DNA of 8,697 bases, taken from positions 1-8,697 of the forward strand of contig CAMPIU010000101.1 in assembly GCA_946886545.1 (NCBI GenBank). The letters are read 5' to 3'. Shown piece by piece: positions 7,361 through 8,697 of the stretch. Position 1 is the stretch's first letter. Every line of letters begins with the position of its first letter. The notes beneath the pieces were generated by a model that was not told where the DNA came from, searched no databases, and saw nothing but the letters and a program-made list of their open reading frames with translations. The translations under genes were made by a program, and so were the position numbers. The stretch is from an uncultured Flavobacteriales bacterium. GTDB taxonomy: Bacteria; Bacteroidota; Bacteroidia; Flavobacteriales; Crocinitomicaceae.

Positions 7361-7398
7361 ACATTAGGATATTATGACATCAGGATTTTAGGCCTGCA
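7359..7398 (+). repeat. 8-bp tandem array after rlmB (copy 1 of a 3' module)
   Basis: Starting inside the rlmB stop codon, five 8-bp units follow each other: AGACATTA, GGATATTA, TGACATCA, GGATTTTA and a diverged GGCCTGCA. They also form two adjacent 16-bp repeats (7360-7375 and 7376-7391) matching at 13 positions. A similar array follows the RDD gene. Twelve bases separate it from the terminator. Confidence 0.6.
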
Positions 7399-7410
7399 AT
7401 GCAAATAAGT

Positions 7411-7439
7411 AAAGTCTTCTGAAATTCGGAAGGCTTTTT
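7411..7439 (+). terminator. rho-independent terminator of osmC-rlmB
   Basis: AGTCTTCTG (7413-7421) pairs with CGGAAGGCT (7427-7435) around an AAATT loop, with two T-G pairs and one G-C-rich base. The stem can be extended by A-T pairs at 7411-7412 with 7436-7437, and it is followed by a T run to 7439. Position 50 nt after the rlmB stop suits a terminator for this pair. Confidence 0.8.
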
Positions 7440-7471
7440 CATTAAAGTTAAATTCTAAAGAAATAAAAAAT

Positions 7472-7479
7472 TATTTTTG
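7472..7479 (+). promoter_or_regulatory. candidate -7 element for the RDD gene
   Basis: TATTTTTG matches TAnnTTTG. It lies 20 bp before the ATG at 7500, so the leader would be only about 10-14 nt. No TTTG is found at the -33 distance (the sequence there is GTTAA), so this is a tentative call, supported by the terminator just upstream, which requires a new promoter. Confidence 0.4.
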
Positions 7480-7499
7480 GCTTATACTAAAAAAGACTT

Positions 7500-8075
7500 A
7501 TGAAAACCATCGAAAATCTAAAGATTGAAAAGACTACCTACAAAAACGAAAGAGACGAAAACGGCAATATGGTTAAAGTTCCGGTAACGAAAATGGTTGC
7601 ACGGACACCAGAAGTGGTTAACCAGGGAGTTCGGTTCGGGTATTTCTTAATAGATATCGTATTTTATTATATTCTTACATTTATCATTGGGACAATCATC
7701 GGGATTATTGTGGTTGCAACAGATAGTTATGAATTATTGGATCCGGGTTCAACCTCATACAGATTACTGAACCTGATGGGGTATCCTATTTTCTTTCTCT
7801 ACTATGCCTTGTCTGAAGGCTTGTTCGGAACAACATTGGGGAAAGTCATTTGCGGCTACACCGTTATTGATGAACAGGCCAACAAAGTGAGTTTTGGAAA
7901 AGCCCTTTTGAGAACGATTTGCAGATACATTCCTTTCGAACAGTTTTCTTGTTTCGCTGAACGCGGATGGCACGATACTTTATCTAAAACGTATGTTGTA
8001 AAGCGATCTGAAAAAGCGGAACTACAAAAGTTACTTGGAAGTTTCTCGGCTACACAAAAAGATATTTTGGACTAA
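7500..8075 (+). CDS. RDD-family integral membrane protein of unknown role
   Basis: This 191-residue inner-membrane protein carries an RDD domain at about 42-168. The name-giving Arg and Asp are R45 and D52 (RFGYFLID). Hydrophobic segments lie at about 47-73 and 90-107, and the family's later GxTLGK motif is FGTTLGK at 109-115. A third amphipathic or membrane segment runs at about 131-150, and WHDTLSKTYVV (157-167) carries the second conserved Asp (D159). A hydrophilic, charged N-terminal tail of about 40 residues precedes the domain. RDD proteins are poorly characterised; some have been linked to Na+(Li+)/H+ exchange, but this cannot be transferred here. The gene stands alone between two terminators, convergent with the downstream SDR gene. 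The start at 7500 is chosen because it is the first ATG after the putative promoter. Confidence 0.85.
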   Translation: MKTIENLKIEKTTYKNERDENGNMVKVPVTKMVARTPEVVNQGVRFGYFLIDIVFYYILTFIIGTIIGIIVVATDSYELLDPGSTSYRLLNLMGYPIFFLYYALSEGLFGTTLGKVICGYTVIDEQANKVSFGKALLRTICRYIPFEQFSCFAERGWHDTLSKTYVVKRSEKAELQKLLGSFSATQKDILD

Positions 8076-8078
8076 AAA

Positions 8079-8118
8079 AGATGTTAAGACATTAAGATTT
8101 CAGGATTTTAAGACTGAA
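8079..8118 (+). repeat. 8-bp tandem array after the RDD gene (copy 2 of a 3' module)
   Basis: Five contiguous 8-bp units begin 3 nt after the stop codon: AGATGTTA, AGACATTA, AGATTTCA, GGATTTTA and a diverged AGACTGAA. The consensus is close to RGAYNTTA. Unit types AGACATTA and GGATTTTA also occur in the array behind rlmB. A nine-base spacer leads to the terminator. Confidence 0.6.
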
Positions 8119-8127
8119 AACCAACTA

Positions 8128-8156
8128 GAAAGCCTTCTGAAGTTCAGAAGGCTTTC
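8128..8156. terminator. bidirectional terminator between the convergent RDD and SDR genes
   Basis: Two perfectly complementary 14-bp arms, GAAAGCCTTCTGAA (8128-8141) and TTCAGAAGGCTTTC (8143-8156), flank one central base, so a real RNA loop would open by a few pairs. The structure works on both strands and ends the RDD gene (stop at 8075) and the SDR gene (stop at 8171). The T tract is short on both sides. Its 23-nt core (8131-8153) matches the rlmB terminator (7413-7435) at 20 of 23 positions. Confidence 0.75.
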
Positions 8157-8170
8157 GTCTTAAAATCCAA

Positions 8171-8697
8171 CTACAAATTCGCTCCACCGGAAACCTCAAT
8201 CCGCTGGCCATTGATCCATCGTGATTCATCTGTACAAAGGAACGCAACCACATCACCGATATCATCCGGTAATCCGACTCTTCCTAAAGCTGTTCCGTCG
8301 GCAACCATTTTATTGAATTCGGCATTGTCGCGTACAGCTCCACCCCCAAAATCAGTTTCAACTGCTCCGGGCGCAACACTATTCACCCGAATCTGACGAG
8401 CTCCTAATTCATTTGCAAGGTATCTGGTATATTGTTCTACAGCTGCTTTCAGAGAACCATAAACCGAATAACCCGGTGCGGTAAAACGAGCCAGTCCGCT
8501 TGAAATATTTAAGATCCCTCCTCCGTCGTTTAGTATCGGAAGTATTTCTTGTGTCAGGAACACCGGAGCTTTAAAATGAATATCTGAAAGTGATTCGAAG
8601 TCAGCTAATTCAACGGCCCCCACCGGGGTTAGCAACCCAATCCCGGCATTGTTTACCAGGAAGTCTATCCGGTCCGATCCGAATTTATTGGTGATTG
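8171..8697 (-). CDS. short-chain dehydrogenase/reductase (SDR), N-terminus beyond the window
   Basis: This is the C-terminal part (about 175 codons) of a classical NAD(P)-dependent SDR oxidoreductase. The frame stays open to the window end. Codons before the internal TTG at 8635 read DFLVNNAGIGL, which includes the NNAG motif that stabilises the Rossmann sheet. TTG is therefore an internal leucine, not a start. The catalytic set is visible: Ser in NISSGLA, and YxxxK in VYGSLK. The later RVNSVAPGAVETDF stretch (PG motif after the active site) and the terminal WINGQRIEVSGGANL are typical of FabG-like enzymes. The TGxxxGxG nucleotide-binding glycines are missing only because they lie outside the window. 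The substrate cannot be inferred; SDRs of this type act on many alcohols, ketones and sugars. It is convergent with the RDD gene. Confidence 0.93.
   Translation of the reverse strand, partial: ITNKFGSDRIDFLVNNAGIGLLTPVGAVELADFESLSDIHFKAPVFLTQEILPILNDGGGILNISSGLARFTAPGYSVYGSLKAAVEQYTRYLANELGARQIRVNSVAPGAVETDFGGGAVRDNAEFNKMVADGTALGRVGLPDDIGDVVAFLCTDESRWINGQRIEVSGGANL

Noticed and set aside
7359..7439. CRISPR-like array or insertion-sequence end at the repeated 3' modules
   Set aside because: Units are 8 bp and contiguous with no spacers, and there is no transposase gene or target duplication; a tandem repeat next to a terminator explains them better.
8171..8635. A complete 154-residue SDR starting at a TTG codon at 8635
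   Set aside because: The frame continues upstream to the window end and encodes the conserved NNAG motif, so the TTG is an internal leucine and the gene is cut by the window edge.

Overview
The window looks like chromosome from a member of the Bacteroidota, probably Flavobacteriales. The signs are an AT-rich base composition, few strong Shine-Dalgarno sites, and intergenic matches to the Bacteroidota -7 promoter element TAnnTTTG. Short 7-8 bp tandem repeats between genes also fit this phylum. Lineage is inferred from style and gene content; no marker gene search was possible.

Positions 18-4990 hold one tightly packed plus-strand operon: a TetR-type regulator, an ABC exporter-like membrane protein, a HlyD-type periplasmic adaptor and a TolC-type outer membrane channel. 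The first two genes are 4 nt apart; the next two junctions are ATGA stop/start overlaps. Together they look like an envelope-spanning tripartite export machine under its own regulator. The main surprise is the ABC-like protein. It is an intact 540-residue frame with six predicted membrane segments and a recognisable C-terminal nucleotide-binding-domain fold, but Walker A, Q-loop, signature, Walker B with its catalytic glutamate, D-loop and H-loop have all lost their key residues. The adaptor, by contrast, keeps an RLS motif for docking to TolC, and the TolC protein is complete. This suggests a working conduit driven, or gated, by a pseudo-ATPase.

Positions 5056-5937 (minus) encode lipoyl synthase LipA, convergent with the TolC gene. 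LipA is divergent from an osmC-rlmB pair (6139-7360, plus) whose frames overlap by 8 nt. The 201-bp divergent region contains candidate promoters for both directions, a run of ten T and a 7-bp tandem repeat. An RDD-family membrane protein (7500-8075, plus) follows. An incomplete short-chain dehydrogenase/reductase (8171 to the window end, minus) closes the window, its N-terminus lying outside.

The ends of rlmB and of the RDD gene carry the same composite 3' module: about five 8-bp tandem units starting at the stop codon, a short spacer, and a terminator hairpin whose 23-nt core matches at 20 positions. No gap between genes exceeds 300 bases. No tRNA, rRNA, CRISPR array or insertion sequence was seen.
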